From Carnobacterium_B sp040274945 (lineage in GTDB: Bacteria; Bacillota; Bacilli; Lactobacillales; Carnobacteriaceae): 5,355 nt of DNA. The notes below the pieces were generated by a model, which was not told where the DNA came from, searched no databases, and saw only the letters and a list, made by a program, of their open reading frames with translations. Shown one piece after another: positions 4,651 through 5,355 of this stretch (its first letter is position 1; each line of letters opens with the position of its first letter). The stretch is from NCBI RefSeq assembly GCF_040274945.1, contig NZ_JBEMAR010000019.1:1-5355 (forward strand). Reading direction: 5' to 3'. A program made the position numbers and the translations under genes.

Positions 4651-5355
4651 ATGGTTACTTTACAAGAAACTGCAGTGAAATTCAATAATAATCTACATTC
4701 CTCTCATACAGGTGGTCGTTTATCGAGCGATTCTGGTTTACTTTTAGTAGATGAATTAATGGATGCTTTCCATTTTGAAGACCTCATCAAACAACTCATT
4801 ACTTTTAAAGAAAATCGTCGTTACTGGACCCACACGAATCAGAAAATTTTAAAACAAATGGTCCTTCAACTGATCGCTGGTTATAAAGCTGACTCGTCTG
4901 CCGATATTCTACGACACGATCTAATGTTAAAAACTTTATCATTAGAAGACGCATTGGCATCACAGCCATCAATCTCACGTTTTTTTGATCGGATTACTGA
5001 ACAAACTATCGATGACTTTCAAGCATTTAACCAAGCTTTAATCGATCAAGCTCGACTCGTTCGCAATGATACCGATATGATAATCGATTTGGATTCTACA
5101 CATTCAGATACCTTCGGTAGACAAGAGCAAATCGATTACAATGCCCATTATAGAACACATGGCTATCATCCAATCGTTGCGTTTGATGGTTTAACTGGTG
5201 ACTTTTTGAAAGCCAAACTTTGACCTGGAAACCAGTATACTTCAACAGGTGTAAAAGCATTTCTTGAACCACTATTAGAGCATTATAATCAAGTAGTCCC
5301 TACAACAGATATTTTAGTTCGTGGAGATAGTGGCTTCGCAACGCCTGATATCTAT
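4651..5355 (+). pseudogene. IS1380-family transposase, interrupted by in-frame TGA and cut by window end
   Basis: DDE-type transposase, read from ATG 4651 behind AAGGAG (4637-4642, 8 nt spacing). Family hallmarks seen: an N-terminal GGRLSSDSGLLL (21-32), ASQPSISRF (103-111), the first catalytic aspartate in IDLDSTH (145-151), then YNAHYRTHGYHPIVAFDGLTGDF (163-185). At codon 191 (5221-5223) a TGA interrupts the frame right after DFLKAKL. The frame then continues open to the window end with PGNQYTS and LVRGDSGFA (222-230), which holds the second catalytic aspartate. Family members usually have arginine at this point (KLRPGN), so a single CGA to TGA change explains the stop. The 190-residue product would lack the second and third catalytic residues and should be inactive unless the stop is read through. 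The C-terminal part lies beyond the window. Confidence 0.88.

Larger units (their letters stand above)
4480..5355 (+). mobile_element. IS1380-family insertion sequence, left part (right end outside window)
   Basis: The transposase at 4651 onward identifies the family. Everything between the operon terminator and the transposase start has no other gene, so the left end must lie somewhere in about 4480-4640. I could not fix it, because the matching right terminal inverted repeat is outside the window and no left target duplication can be recognised alone. The stated left border is simply the end of the terminator. The element lies downstream of, and in the same direction as, the exporter operon and does not break it. 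Confidence 0.7.

Noticed and set aside
1..5355. CRISPR array, tRNA or rRNA gene
   Set aside because: No regularly spaced direct repeats, cloverleaf-like sequence or conserved rRNA segment was seen on either strand.

Overview
The window is AT-rich DNA, and its strong Shine-Dalgarno sites, gene families and IS type suggest a low-GC Gram-positive bacterium. The resemblance is closest to Lactobacillales such as Carnobacteriaceae or Enterococcaceae; this placement is inference, because no rRNA or marker gene is present. The core is a compact, apparently intact, self-regulated ABC exporter locus. It is flanked on the left by a decayed restriction gene and on the right by a damaged insertion sequence, so it sits in an accessory-type neighbourhood.

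Left to right: (1) Positions 1-373 hold no intact gene. On the minus strand lies a C-terminal scrap of a type I restriction subunit (HsdR-like), followed to the left by non-coding remnant sequence. (2) A TetR/AcrR-type regulator is read leftward (374-937) and has a weak candidate terminator. (3) A 180-bp divergent control region (about 940-1122) carries a promoter for each direction. It also has two kinds of repeated dyad element: an inverted pair of a 15/16-bp motif, one copy at each predicted transcription start, and a perfect 12-bp palindrome inside the tetR promoter spacer with a near copy in the exporter leader. (4) Three tightly packed rightward genes encode two paralogous ABC ATPases (1123-2061 and 2048-2941, overlapping by 14 nt) and a six-helix ABC-2 type permease (2942-4405). 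The permease has a large, very acidic domain predicted to lie outside the membrane. (5) A perfect 14-bp-stem terminator (4434-4477) closes the operon. (6) From about 4480 to the window end lies the left part of an IS1380-family element. Its transposase is interrupted by an in-frame TGA at 5221-5223 and runs off the window.

How the genes fit together: the regulator probably represses itself and the exporter operon through the shared intergenic operators, and is released by a ligand that the exporter handles. The two ATPases probably form a heterodimer that drives a permease dimer. The substrate cannot be read from sequence. A drug, ionophore or antimicrobial peptide is plausible, and the acidic outer domain makes a cationic substrate worth considering.
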